From assembly GCF_005887115.1 (NCBI RefSeq), contig NZ_PNCJ01000055.1:91027-155026 (forward strand): a stretch of DNA of 64,000 bases. The letters run 5' to 3'. The DNA is from Pseudoalteromonas rubra (GTDB taxonomy: Bacteria; Pseudomonadota; Gammaproteobacteria; Enterobacterales; Alteromonadaceae). The notes beneath the pieces were generated by a model. The model searched no databases. It saw only the letters and a program-made list of their open reading frames with translations, and was not told the origin of the DNA. Made by a program: the position numbers and the translations under genes. Shown one piece after another: positions 53,341-63,200 of the stretch. How positions within the stretch are numbered: position 1 is the first letter of the stretch; each line of letters begins with the position of its first letter.

Positions 53341-55257
53341 TTATTTGCTCAAATCAAGCATTAGCTTATTCAGACGAGCCACAAAACCAGCAGGATCTTT
53401 CAGGCTACCGCGCTCTGCAAGCAGGGCCTGATCCAGTAATACCTCTGACCACTGTGCAAATTTGTCTTCGTCCTGTTCAACATTCAGGTGTTTAACCAAC
53501 TGATGTTCAGGGTTCAGCTCAAAAATTGGCTTAGACTCTGGCGCAGACTGACCAATAGATTCCATCAGTTTTTGCATCTGTGAACTCATATCATGGTCAT
53601 CTACCACAACACATGCAGGAGAGTCAGTTAGTCGGTGCGTAAAGCGTACTTCTTTCACTTTATCGCCCAGCGCTTCTTTAATACGCTCTACCAGACCTTC
53701 TACCTGCTTCTCGCTCTCTTCCTGTGCTTTTTTGCTTTCTTCATCTTCCATATCGCCCAGGTCCAGGTCACCACGAGTGATAGACTGGAACGGTTTCTCA
53801 GCAAATTCTGTAAGATGGCTCATCATCCACTCATCAACACGGTCTGACAGCAACAATACTTCGATGCCTTTTTTACGGAAGATCTCAAGGTGTGGTGAAC
53901 TCTTAGCCGCTTCAAAACTGTCAGCAACCACGTAGTAAATCTTGTCCTGGCCTTCAGCCATACGCTCAATATATTGCTCAAGGGACACATTTTGTACGCT
54001 TTCATCAGTATGTGTAGAACTGAAACGCAGTAACTTAGCAATCGCTTCTTTATTAGCAGCGTCTTCAGCCGGACCCTCTTTGATCACCTGACCGAACTCG
54101 TTCCAGAAAGTCTGATAGTCTTCCGGCTTGTTCTTACCCATGCGGTCAAGCATTTTAAGGATACGAGACGTACACCCTTTGCGAATCGCCTGAGTTACTT
54201 TGTTGTCTTGTAAAATTTCACGCGATACATTCAGCGGCAAGTCGTTTGAATCCAACAGACCTTTTACAAAACGCAGGTAGCTAGGCATAAACTGTTCTGC
54301 ATCATCCATAATGAACACGCGCTGCACGTACAACTTCAGACCTGTCTGACGGTCACGATTCCACATGTCGAATGGCGCTTTCTTCGGAATATACAGTAGG
54401 CTGGTGTATTCAGTTTTACCTTCTACTTTATTGTGTGCCCAGGTCAGTGGCTCTTCCCAGTCGTGGCCCACATGCTTGTAGAATTCTTTGTATTCTTCGT
54501 CGCTGATCTCAGATTTGTCGCGCGTCCACAGTGCAGTGGCACGGTTGATGCCTTCCCACTCGCCTGGCTGAGCTTCAATTTTCTCACCATCCGGACCTTC
54601 TGATTCTGGTACCGGTGCTTTGAACATTTCTACCGGGATAGAAATGTGATCTGAGTACTTAGTCACGATTGAACGAAGACGGAAGTCATCGGCAAATTCC
54701 AGCTCTTCTTCACGCAAGTGAAGAATAATTTCAGTACCGCGCTCTGCTTTTTCAATATCTGCCAGTGTGTATTCGCCTTCGCCTTTTGATTGCCACTCAA
54801 CGGCCTGAGTTTCGCCCGCTTTACGGGTACGTACAGTTACCTCGTCAGCAACGATAAAGGCAGAGTAAAAACCGACACCAAACTGACCAATCAGCTGAGA
54901 GTCTTTTGCTTCATCACCTGTCAGGTTTTTAAAGAATTCTGCTGTGCCAGACTTAGCGATAGTCCCTAGTGAGCTGATCACTTCGTCACGAGTCATACCG
55001 ATACCATTGTCTGAAATGGTTACCGTCTTCGCGTCTTTGTCGGCGCTGATACGTACGCGCAGCTCAGCGTCACCTTCGTACAGGTCGCCGTTTTGCAGCG
55101 CTAAGAAACGCAGCTTGTCTGCGGCATCCGACGCATTGGATACCAGCTCACGTAAAAAGATCTCTTTGTTTGAATACAAGCTGTGGATCATCAGCTGAAG
55201 CAGTTGCTTCGTATTGGCACTAAATGAATGATTTTCTTTAGTATTTTCAGTAGTCAT
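53341..55257 (-). CDS. htpG: Chaperone HtpG (Hsp90)
   Basis: A 638-residue bacterial Hsp90. The ATPase domain shows FSANTKQLLQLMIHSLYSN, the ELVSNASDA region with its catalytic Glu, ISDNGIGM, and GQFGVGFYSAF. The middle domain includes LPLNVSREILQ. Start at 55257 (MTTENTK) is preferred over an ATG three codons upstream because AGGGTG fits it. recR lies upstream in the same direction, but htpG has its own heat-shock-type promoter. Confidence 0.96.
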   Translation of the reverse strand: MTTENTKENHSFSANTKQLLQLMIHSLYSNKEIFLRELVSNASDAADKLRFLALQNGDLYEGDAELRVRISADKDAKTVTISDNGIGMTRDEVISSLGTIAKSGTAEFFKNLTGDEAKDSQLIGQFGVGFYSAFIVADEVTVRTRKAGETQAVEWQSKGEGEYTLADIEKAERGTEIILHLREEELEFADDFRLRSIVTKYSDHISIPVEMFKAPVPESEGPDGEKIEAQPGEWEGINRATALWTRDKSEISDEEYKEFYKHVGHDWEEPLTWAHNKVEGKTEYTSLLYIPKKAPFDMWNRDRQTGLKLYVQRVFIMDDAEQFMPSYLRFVKGLLDSNDLPLNVSREILQDNKVTQAIRKGCTSRILKMLDRMGKNKPEDYQTFWNEFGQVIKEGPAEDAANKEAIAKLLRFSSTHTDESVQNVSLEQYIERMAEGQDKIYYVVADSFEAAKSSPHLEIFRKKGIEVLLLSDRVDEWMMSHLTEFAEKPFQSITRGDLDLGDMEDEESKKAQEESEKQVEGLVERIKEALGDKVKEVRFTHRLTDSPACVVVDDHDMSSQMQKLMESIGQSAPESKPIFELNPEHQLVKHLNVEQDEDKFAQWSEVLLDQALLAERGSLKDPAGFVARLNKLMLDLSK

Positions 55258-55329
55258 TTGGTACACCCTAACTTATTTGGTACACAATAGTAGTACATGG
55301 TTAATCAGTTAACTTGCGTTATGCTCTGG

Positions 55330-55360
55330 TATATTGTGCTGGGTAAGAATTTTTCAAGGG
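55330..55360 (-). promoter_or_regulatory. Sigma-32-type heat-shock promoter for htpG
   Basis: On the minus strand: CCCTTGAAA, a 13-base spacer, then CACAATATA. The first box fits the sigma-32 consensus CNCTTGAAA fully; the second matches the CCCCATNT part in six of eight positions. It lies about 75-100 bases before the htpG start. Confidence 0.7.
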
Positions 55361-55404
55361 GAAAGAATGAAAAAAGTTATGGACAGTATATTTCCGAACC
55401 AAAA

Positions 55405-55430
55405 AACATAAAAAGCCCTCCCGGGCTTTC
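55405..55430 (-). terminator. Terminator after recR
   Basis: A 7-bp stem (AAAGCCC / GGGCTTT) with a 4-base loop and a T run on the minus strand lies directly after the recR stop. It separates recR from the htpG promoter. Confidence 0.8.
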
Positions 55431-55431
55431 A

Positions 55432-56031
55432 TTAAATCGCTTTTCGGCCACTGAAGGCATGCATCAGAGTCATACCATCGACCAGCTCCAGCTCACCGCC
55501 AACCGGCATTCCATGTGCGATCCGCGAAGCAGTCACGTTATGCTGATGGCACATCTCGCCAATAAAGTGTGCGGTTGCCTCCCCTTCGACCGTTGGATTC
55601 GTTGCCAGGATCACTTCATTAATGTTGCCATTGGCCAAAGTTCTTTCGAGCACATCCATACCGATTTCGTTCGGGCCTATGCCGTCGAGGGGGGACAAAT
55701 GGCCCATCAGTACAAAATATACGCCCTGATACTGGCCCGTTTGCTCGATGGCCAATACATCACTTGGAGACTCGACCACACACAATAACCCGGTATCCTG
55801 GCGTTTTACGTTGCTACAGATGTCACACACTGGGGTTTCTGAAAACGTGCGGCAGGATTCGCAATGGCCAATTTTATCCATCGCCTGCAGCAGACTCTGC
55901 CCAAGTGCAGTCCCACCACTGCGATCTCTTTCGAGTAAGTGAAAGGCAATTCGCTGAGCAGACTTGGGTCCAATGCCAGGTAAACAACGCAGAGACTCAA
56001 CCAAAGCTGAAAGTGAAGGTGATAATTGCAT
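55432..56031 (-). CDS. recR: Recombination mediator protein RecR
   Basis: A 199-residue protein of the RecFOR pathway. An N-terminal helix-hairpin-helix (LPGIGPKSAQRIAFHLL), a four-Cys zinc finger starting at CESCRTFSETPVCDIC, and a Toprim domain (CVVESPSDVLAIEQTG, later EVILATNPTVEGEATA) are in the usual order. In E. coli dnaX and ybaB precede recR; here an MlaC-like gene lies upstream instead. Confidence 0.95.
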   Translation of the reverse strand: MQLSPSLSALVESLRCLPGIGPKSAQRIAFHLLERDRSGGTALGQSLLQAMDKIGHCESCRTFSETPVCDICSNVKRQDTGLLCVVESPSDVLAIEQTGQYQGVYFVLMGHLSPLDGIGPNEIGMDVLERTLANGNINEVILATNPTVEGEATAHFIGEMCHQHNVTASRIAHGMPVGGELELVDGMTLMHAFSGRKAI

Positions 56032-56204
56032 AGTAAAGCATTCTTAATTTTTGACAGTGTATCGATATAGCAAGCTGGGTACCCGGGCGGCAACCGGCCG
56101 ATGTATATTACACTGTTCTAATTCGTTTAGTGGTAGCCATCTTACTATGGCTGACATGACAGCGACAAGCCAAAGATACTAGATAAACCGGATACCGCTG
56201 AGAG

Positions 56205-56261
56205 AAAAAAGGCGGGCAATCGGAGAAGATTGGATCTCATGGGTAAGAGTGAATACCCGCC
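56205..56261 (-). terminator. Probable long-loop terminator after the mlaC-like gene
   Basis: On the minus strand GGCGGG (56256-56261) can pair with CCCGCC (56211-56216) ahead of a TTTTTT run. The loop is about 39 bases, so it is unusual but plausible. Confidence 0.5.
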
Positions 56262-56298
56262 TGAAGGACGCAAATTGTGTCTTAAATTAAAGTAACAG

Positions 56299-56910
56299 TT
56301 AGCTCTTCGCAATCAGCTCTTTACTTACCTGATCTATCCCTACTTCGCTGATCCGCGCCGTGATCTCTTTTTGCTTTGCACTGAGTAATGAAATACTTTC
56401 AGCAACCAGATCATATACCTGCCACTCACCGGATTTGTTTTTACGGAACTTGAATACGATGTCGATAGTTGGCGCATTGGGTTCAACGATTTCAGACTTG
56501 ACCGATGCAAATTTGCTGTCACTACTTACCACCGGCTCAATAAAATTAACCTGCTGGCCTTTATAACTCATCAGCGCATTTGCATAAGTGTTTGCCAGGT
56601 AACTCTCTACCGCATCTATAAAGGTCACAGCCTGCTCACGTTTGATCTCACGGACATGTTTTCCAAGTAGCTTAAAAGACACGTATTTAATGTCGATATG
56701 CGGCATTAGTTGTGCGCGTACCAGCTTTTTGAGCTCCGCTTTCTTCTGAGCCTCTTCCAGCATATTCAGCTTACTAATATCTACAAATAACTGATCGCCC
56801 ACAGACTTGATCAGCCCATAAGGATTGCTTTGTGTGTCAGTCGCAGCCAAGCTATGTAAGCTGCCAAACGCCACCATTACCACCAGCATAAGTTGCATTA
56901 GTCTTTTCAT
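56299..56910 (-). CDS. MlaC-family phospholipid-binding protein
   Basis: A 203-residue secreted protein (signal peptide, HSLA-AT). The body fits MlaC/Ttg2D: ELKKLVRAQLMPHIDIKYVSFKLLGK, then a region ending in YDLVAESISLLSAKQKEI. Known: MlaC shuttles phospholipids between outer and inner membrane for the MlaFEDB system. None of mlaA/B/D/E/F is adjacent, so it is an orphan copy. A GGAG ribosome site precedes the ATG. Confidence 0.85.
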   Translation of the reverse strand: MKRLMQLMLVVMVAFGSLHSLAATDTQSNPYGLIKSVGDQLFVDISKLNMLEEAQKKAELKKLVRAQLMPHIDIKYVSFKLLGKHVREIKREQAVTFIDAVESYLANTYANALMSYKGQQVNFIEPVVSSDSKFASVKSEIVEPNAPTIDIVFKFRKNKSGEWQVYDLVAESISLLSAKQKEITARISEVGIDQVSKELIAKS

Positions 56911-57145
56911 GATCCGCTCCGGTCTGTGTTAATGAGGCAAGTTTAGCGCTAACTTTGCAGATGAAAAACACACAAATCAGCACCATATTAATGCCAATAC
57001 AGCACCAATTAATTTTCTAATAAAAATCAAGCACCTAACTTTTTGATGCCAAATCAACACCAATGCTGTTCCATTTGATGCCTTTTTATTGGCAATTCAT
57101 ATCCCGACAATACGCGTATTCTCTTATACTGGATTGGTTTTAATT

Positions 57146-57670
57146 ATGATCAGAACAACCCTATTCGTACTGGGACTTCTTATTTCCCTGGCAGCACCTG
57201 CACAGACACAACAACATGGTTACGCCATTCACTACATTCACGGCGAAGGCAGTGTCGACGGCATTAAACTGGCCTATCAATATCACCCTGAGCTGGACAT
57301 GCCCCGGGCCTGGCGTCACTTTGATGTACACTTTGAAAGCAGCATCAATTTTTGGCGCTATGGAGAAGAAAATCATCATGACGGTAATTTTGTGCTGGCC
57401 GTTTCGCCGGTGATCAGATATCCGTTCACCATCTACAAAGGTCATCCGGTTGCAGTGGAGTTCGGAATTGGGCTCGCCCTGCTGGATGACACACAATTTG
57501 CGGGTAAAAATGTCAGTACACACTATCAATTTGAAGATCGTATTGGGTTGGTTTATCAGATGGGCAATGCCAATATTGCCATTCGCTACATGCATTACTC
57601 CAATGCGGGATTTAAGCGCCCTAACCCCGGGCTGGACTTTTTATCCCTATCCTATTCGGCTTATTTTTAA
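57146..57670 (+). CDS. PagL-like lipid A 3-O-deacylase (acyloxyacyl hydrolase)
   Basis: A 174-residue outer membrane protein with a signal peptide (APA-QT) and an eight-strand barrel pattern ending in YSAYF. The late MHYSNAGFKRPNPGLDF holds the catalytic pair H150/S152 of PagL; the third position is near D164. Known: PagL removes the 3-position acyl chain of lipid A. The start is the ATG at 57146; an upstream ATG would spoil the signal peptide. It is a single gene before a TonB receptor. Confidence 0.82.
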   Translation: MIRTTLFVLGLLISLAAPAQTQQHGYAIHYIHGEGSVDGIKLAYQYHPELDMPRAWRHFDVHFESSINFWRYGEENHHDGNFVLAVSPVIRYPFTIYKGHPVAVEFGIGLALLDDTQFAGKNVSTHYQFEDRIGLVYQMGNANIAIRYMHYSNAGFKRPNPGLDFLSLSYSAYF

Positions 57671-57837
57671 ATAGTTTGAGCCTCGCCGGGCGTTGTCACT
57701 AACAAGCTCATAAAGTCATCGACAACTGGGGGATGTTGAAAACGCTTACTTAACTGCACTAACTTAGAGAACGCAGGCTGATCCCCCAACGATGAGTGTT
57801 CCTATAAAAGTACCTCTCACCTTGACAAAAAGGGAGT

Positions 57838-57865
57838 TTATTCTAACCTCCAAAGATTAGAATAA
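57838..57865. promoter_or_regulatory. Possible operator upstream of the third TonB receptor
   Basis: A 9-bp inverted repeat (TTATTCTAA / TTAGAATAA) with a 10-base spacer lies about 85 bases before the start of the receptor, just after a TTGACA. It may be a repressor site; the regulator is unknown. Confidence 0.45.
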
Positions 57866-57950
57866 GTTTTGCATTGGCTATGGTAATTCAGCGTTTTGCT
57901 CGGGTAACAGGTCGTTTGTGCACTACCTCTCGTAGGGCCTGGGGAAACTT

Positions 57951-60314
57951 ATGACTAAGGAACAACCAGACCACACTGCTGCGGTACTCTTGTGTTCTTC
58001 CGCACTTCTATTCGGTTCACCAGAGGTTGCGCTGGGAGATGAACTCGACACCTTGATGGAGCTTAGCCTCGAAGACTTGCTCGATGTGACTGTATCATCG
58101 GCCTCCGGCATCGAAGAAACATTACGTGACGCTCCGGCTGCTATGGTGATCATTTCCGCAGCCGATATAAGGCAGCGCGGATATACCAGTATTGATGAAG
58201 TGATCCTGGATCTGCCCGGGTTTGATAGCACAGTCACCAATGGCAATGGAGGTGTGATCACCTATCAGCGCGGCTACCGCACTCCCCTCACCCAGCGCAC
58301 TCTGATGTTGGTCAATGGCATAGTCGACAATCACCTGTGGTATCACGAAGCTACTCTGTCAAAAAATTACCCGCTGTCAAATATTGCGCGGATCGAAGTG
58401 TTATATGGCCCGGTTGGTGCTGTATACGGCCCCAATGCATTTTTGGGGATCATTAACCTGGTTACGTCCGACGCCAAAGAGACCCACCAGAATAATGACT
58501 TTTTTAAAGTGCATGTTCAGTCGGGCAGCTACGATACACAAAGTATTGATCTCGCTGCGGGCGGTAACCATGACAAGCTGACCTATAACTTATCTGCTAA
58601 ATACTATTCAAGTGATGAAGCCGACATTGACGATCTGGCACCCTGGGGCTTTGTCAGTAACGAACTGTTGCGCAACCGGGATATCTGGGGACCCGTCATT
58701 TACGACACCGCGTTGTCTGCCAAGTGTGCAGCCGATGGTTGTCCTCACGGCTCCAAATACCATGATTTTGGCGCCTACCACGACCCACAACGGGAATGGG
58801 GTATTCTTGCGGATGCTGGGTTCAAAAACCTCACGTTAGGGGTCATTAAATGGGATATGCAACATGGATGGGGGCCGCAATATCCTCACGACAGAGCGCA
58901 ACCTGCGGCGCAGTGGTATCGTGACTCCGAGCAATATTACCTGCGACATGCAGGGACTTTAAAAAATAAAGCGCAGATAAATACCCTGCTGCTGAGCAGA
59001 AAAAACGGCAATGGAGGATACTGGGTTGAATCCTTTCCCGGCTCCACGGCCCTGAGCGGCCCGGAAGTGGTCTCAACCTTAACCATTTCACACTGGCGAA
59101 CTAGCAATAAAAGCTGGCTGTTTAAACAAGATTATGAATTCGATTACTCTGAGCAGCTAAAGATCAGCGGTGGCATTAAATTTGAAGACAAAGAGTTGAC
59201 TAAGGCGTACGATGCCTGCGGTTATTTTGCCGAAACTTTTTGCTCCTCAGATACACCCGAAACCGCCGGAGATGGCGTTGCACTTAATACAGACAACACC
59301 ATTAATATCCAGCCAGACACACTCAGTCGGATGCCGGATGAAAACCTGGCCAGCCTGACTGACCGGGGCGCCTACATTCAGGCCATCTGGAATATCAATG
59401 ACTGGCGGGTCAATGCTGGCATAAGGTACGACAAAAACAGTTTATATGGCAGTACCACCAACCCCAGGGCCTCCGCTATTTATTTTCTCTCAGATAAAAC
59501 AACCATCAAAATGCTTTATGGTACGGCTTTTCAGGAGCCTGCCCCGATACAATTGTGGGGCGGCTGGAGCGGCCGCTCTGCCAACCCGGATCTGAAACCC
59601 GAAAAGGCAGAGAATTTTGAACTCATTTATATGTATCAACAAGACAATTGGCTGCATGATTTGTCTTTGTTTACGGCCAGGTACGACGACGTCGTAAAAG
59701 AAGAAGCCGAAAATGCCGGAAAACGCAGCACCTATGGACTGGAATATCGCGGTAAGTTTGAGTTCAGTAATTTTATTACGGGTGCTGCCAATATCTCCGG
59801 TTACCTGTTTTACACCCACACGAAAACCAAAAGCAGCGTCAGCTACGACCACGCACTAGGGCTTTGGGTCGGTGAAGGGATCGAAAATTGCCGGGACATC
59901 GCAACCAATAACACGCTCACTTACAACCCCTGTCAGGATATGAATGCCGAGCTTGGAGATATCGCGCCACACAAGATCAGCGCCGGGTTCAATGTGCCTG
60001 TCAATGAGGCGCTCAATGTTAACCTCAGGGCCAATTGGGTCTCAAGTAAACCCTTGTATTTGAGAAACACATTGCGTGCTAAAGACAGAGAAAATGACGC
60101 CTATTTAACGGTAGACGCCAATATCATTTACCGCTTCGAATCGTTCGAAGTGGCACTGAAAGTAAAAAACCTCTTTGATGAAACCTATTACCACTCGGGG
60201 GCAGAAGCCGCAGCCAGTGGTGATGATTTTGAACAACGCTCACAGGGCTGGGCCAACTCACTCATCCCTCAGCCAAAGCGCAGTTTTATGCTATCAATGA
60301 GTATGCAGTTTTAG
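57951..60314 (+). CDS. TonB-dependent receptor
   Basis: A 787-residue receptor. The N-terminus is an atypical signal region; then LMELSLEDLLDVTVSSASGIEETLRDAP and plug motifs IRQRGYTSIDEVILDLPGF, RIEVLYGPVGAVYGPNAFLGIINLV mark a plug domain (about 48-160). The barrel closes in SMSMQF. Three Cys pairs are visible in loop regions (CAADGC, CGYFAETFC, CRDIATNNTLTYNPC). The substrate is unknown. A GGGGAAA site lies before the ATG; a possible operator lies further upstream. Confidence 0.92.
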   Translation: MTKEQPDHTAAVLLCSSALLFGSPEVALGDELDTLMELSLEDLLDVTVSSASGIEETLRDAPAAMVIISAADIRQRGYTSIDEVILDLPGFDSTVTNGNGGVITYQRGYRTPLTQRTLMLVNGIVDNHLWYHEATLSKNYPLSNIARIEVLYGPVGAVYGPNAFLGIINLVTSDAKETHQNNDFFKVHVQSGSYDTQSIDLAAGGNHDKLTYNLSAKYYSSDEADIDDLAPWGFVSNELLRNRDIWGPVIYDTALSAKCAADGCPHGSKYHDFGAYHDPQREWGILADAGFKNLTLGVIKWDMQHGWGPQYPHDRAQPAAQWYRDSEQYYLRHAGTLKNKAQINTLLLSRKNGNGGYWVESFPGSTALSGPEVVSTLTISHWRTSNKSWLFKQDYEFDYSEQLKISGGIKFEDKELTKAYDACGYFAETFCSSDTPETAGDGVALNTDNTINIQPDTLSRMPDENLASLTDRGAYIQAIWNINDWRVNAGIRYDKNSLYGSTTNPRASAIYFLSDKTTIKMLYGTAFQEPAPIQLWGGWSGRSANPDLKPEKAENFELIYMYQQDNWLHDLSLFTARYDDVVKEEAENAGKRSTYGLEYRGKFEFSNFITGAANISGYLFYTHTKTKSSVSYDHALGLWVGEGIENCRDIATNNTLTYNPCQDMNAELGDIAPHKISAGFNVPVNEALNVNLRANWVSSKPLYLRNTLRAKDRENDAYLTVDANIIYRFESFEVALKVKNLFDETYYHSGAEAAASGDDFEQRSQGWANSLIPQPKRSFMLSMSMQF

Positions 60315-60644
60315 TTAAGTTTGCATTGCTAAGTAATTCAACCGTAAATCTGAGTTTTGTGATTCGGGATACTGAAACGCCCCCTGTCTCAACTCCATTC
60401 ACTCGAACAAGTTTGTCCGCAACGAGCAATGGAAAACCGTTTTAGCAAAATCAATGGGTAAAGTGCTTGCTTGATTGATGATGGATACTCCTATTAACTG
60501 TGTAAACACGATCAGTTAGGCGCATGGCGCCGCTTTAGAGGCGTCCATCTCATCACCCAGTATTATTAGCCTGGTTTTAAAATGGCGAATAACGCTTGGT
60601 GTCAGCAAGCACACTTATATCTTTACCGAAAAGCTCTCAATGAA
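60315..60644. other. Intergenic region between convergent genes
   Basis: About 330 bases after the TonB receptor. I see no gene, no terminator-quality hairpin and no repeat; the BspA-type lipoprotein gene ends at its right edge. Confidence 0.5.
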
Positions 60645-62588
60645 CTATTCATTTGGCCCACCATCAGCAATATTCCACCTGTGAATATCTGTCAAAATAT
60701 CTCTCGCAGCTTTTCCTAATTGTGAATACTTGCTATCTCCAGCGTGGAAGCCAATTTGCTGCGGGGGATTGGGCAGTTCACTCCAACCCTGAAGTAAAGC
60801 ATCATAGTTCTCCACGGAGAGAGCGATACCTTGGAACATGCTTCTCATATCTACCAGATTAGAGATATCCCAACTGCGAAGGTTTTGATCAAATGCAGTG
60901 GCATTTCTAAACAGGCTGTTCATATATGCAACGCCTGACACGTCCCACAGCCCAATGTCTTGGTTAAAAGAAGAGGCTTCATTAAACATGTAACTCATAT
61001 AAAATACTTCAGAAGTATCCCACTCACCAATATCTTGGTTAAATGATTCGGCATAACTGAATAAGCCACTCATTCTATAAACCTGACTTACGTCCCAGTT
61101 GCCTATTGGCTGGTTAAAATCGCTTGCACGGTTAAACATATGCAGCATATCTTTTACGTTAGATACGTCCCAATCGTTGAGTGGTTGGTTAAACTTGTAT
61201 GCTTCGTTAAACATGTAGGCCATGTTAACGACGTTTGAAACATTCCAATTACCAATTGGCTGGTTAAAGTTCCATGCGCCTTGGAACATTGCCGTCATAT
61301 TTTCGACATTAGATACGTCCCAATGTTCAATACTTTGATCAAACGACACTGCATATCCAAACATGTATGATAAATCAGTTACATTTGACAGATCTGGGGC
61401 ATCTAACGCATTGACGACTAAATTTGCACAATTAAAAAATGCTCTTTCCATGGAGGACCATCTGATGTCTCCCCACTGCTCGACTGAAATAATTTTATTC
61501 CTATCGTACTCAGTCTCATCAAAATAAAACCTTGGAAAATCACCGGTAATTTTTATTGTATAAGTTCCTGCTGATTGGTAGCGGTGAGATATTGCACTAG
61601 TTACGTTGGTATCAATATTACCATCTCCCCAATCTACCTGAAAATTATAACCCTCACCAATTGTGCCTATTTTTATAGTGTATTCATCCGTTGAACCTAA
61701 TTCCACATTGTCTGTTTTCCATGTGGTAATAAACTCTCGCTGTACCGCCACATCAATAACACGCTCAATACTCGCACTGTTTCCCGCTTTATCTGTCGCA
61801 GTATATGTGATGGTATAGGTACCAGGGATTTCTGTATTTACAACACCTGAAAAAGAAGCATTCAACTGACCATCAACATCGTCAATTGCAACTGCACCGA
61901 GCTCAACATAAGACTCACCGACGAATAGCTTAATATAATCATCTCCATTTAAGCTCAAAACTGGCGCGTTCGTGTCTTGCTGAGGTAGTACTGTCACTAT
62001 TCGCGATGCTGTTCCAGAATTTCCGGCTTTATCCGTCGCCGAATAGGTAATCGTATAAATATCCGGATTATTCACATCTACTTGCCCAGAAATAGTAACC
62101 TCAACCTTGCCATCTACGTTGTCGATTGCAGTTGCACCTAACTCCTGATAAGTCTCTCCATAATTTAAAGTGACATTACTATCCCCATTCACGCTCACTT
62201 CTGGAGCAGCCTCATCTTTTGGCGCAACAACTAGAACCGTTCTTTGTGCGCTAGCAGCGTTACCCGCTTTGTCTGCAGCAGCGTAGGTGATGGTGTAAGT
62301 CCCTAGCTGATTTAGATTTAGATTACCTGATATAGTTACAGCTACTTCGCCATCTGTTTCATCGGTTGCTGACGCGCCAAGTTCAACGTAATTATTACCG
62401 AGCACGACCTGAACGCTCTTGTCGCCTTTGATAGTAATAACAGGCGCTGTTGTATCAAGTTTAGACGTATCCGATGTTGCAGTTGGAGCTGATCGTTCAG
62501 AATCACCACCTCCTCCACATGCCGCTAAAGTTAGCACCATAAGTGCAGTTAATATGTATGTACCTATACTAAAGTACCTTGGACTCAT
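60645..62588 (-). CDS. Surface lipoprotein with three Ig-like domains and BspA-type (DUF285) repeats
   Basis: A 647-residue lipoprotein (lipobox LAAC, Cys24). Three DUF5011-type Ig-like domains of 80 residues each follow (48-121, 128-201, 208-281), with ELGASATDETDGEV and YTITYxATDKAGN repeated; then a PKD-like segment (about 288-350) with VDWGDGN. From about 399 to 587 come about eight 25-residue BspA-type repeats (WDVSNVxxMxxMFxxAxxFNQPI). Known: BspA/DUF285 repeats serve in surface adhesion or protein contacts. An AGGAGAAG site precedes the ATG. It is a likely cell-surface or outer membrane binding protein. Confidence 0.9.
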   Translation of the reverse strand: MSPRYFSIGTYILTALMVLTLAACGGGGDSERSAPTATSDTSKLDTTAPVITIKGDKSVQVVLGNNYVELGASATDETDGEVAVTISGNLNLNQLGTYTITYAAADKAGNAASAQRTVLVVAPKDEAAPEVSVNGDSNVTLNYGETYQELGATAIDNVDGKVEVTISGQVDVNNPDIYTITYSATDKAGNSGTASRIVTVLPQQDTNAPVLSLNGDDYIKLFVGESYVELGAVAIDDVDGQLNASFSGVVNTEIPGTYTITYTATDKAGNSASIERVIDVAVQREFITTWKTDNVELGSTDEYTIKIGTIGEGYNFQVDWGDGNIDTNVTSAISHRYQSAGTYTIKITGDFPRFYFDETEYDRNKIISVEQWGDIRWSSMERAFFNCANLVVNALDAPDLSNVTDLSYMFGYAVSFDQSIEHWDVSNVENMTAMFQGAWNFNQPIGNWNVSNVVNMAYMFNEAYKFNQPLNDWDVSNVKDMLHMFNRASDFNQPIGNWDVSQVYRMSGLFSYAESFNQDIGEWDTSEVFYMSYMFNEASSFNQDIGLWDVSGVAYMNSLFRNATAFDQNLRSWDISNLVDMRSMFQGIALSVENYDALLQGWSELPNPPQQIGFHAGDSKYSQLGKAARDILTDIHRWNIADGGPNE

Positions 62589-63200
62589 TACTTCTCCTGA
62601 TAAAATTTCTAAAGTCTAAATATTTTTAATTAAATATTGTGTTACATTAGCTGATTGCTAAAAATAAACTAAAGATAAATGACATATTTTTGGACACTGG
62701 GGTAAGCAAGAACATTTAGCTTTACCTAGATATAGTTTCGCGAGACTATAATTCTCTTTGAATAAAAATATAGTGGACACGTACAGCATTTATTGGCCTA
62801 GCTTTTTCTAGTGACTTAAAAGGTAACAACACCATGCATGATTTCAATAGGGTTTTCAGAGACACCCACCTTTAAATTCACAACCCAACCCTAAACTGAG
62901 TCAATATAGATATGTAAGACATGAATTGGAAAGACATGAATTGGAAGACACCCTTTCCAATATCAGGTCTTACATTAAGAACCTGCGCAGGTCGTCTGTA
63001 TAACCTTCCCTCTCCACCTTTTAGCCAACTATATGTGAGCCGAAAGTTAATAAAAAGCATCATCAGTACCTAAGCACATGATCATGTAACAACTAGGCAG
63101 GCTACAATACCCCACAACCAACCAAAGGATATCGAAAGTCAGTTATTGGGAACAAAGATACTGAATAAAGTAGTTCAGGAAGCCTAGCTCAATGCCGGGT
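62589..63200. other. Intergenic region with a short tandem repeat
   Basis: AT-rich; no convincing gene. A 15-base unit (AGACATGAATTGGAA) is repeated twice in tandem at 62917-62946. A small open frame on the minus strand runs through it but has no supporting features. Confidence 0.5.

Noticed and set aside
62878..63063. A 61-codon open frame on the minus strand
   Set aside because: It runs through a two-copy tandem repeat and has no supporting signal.
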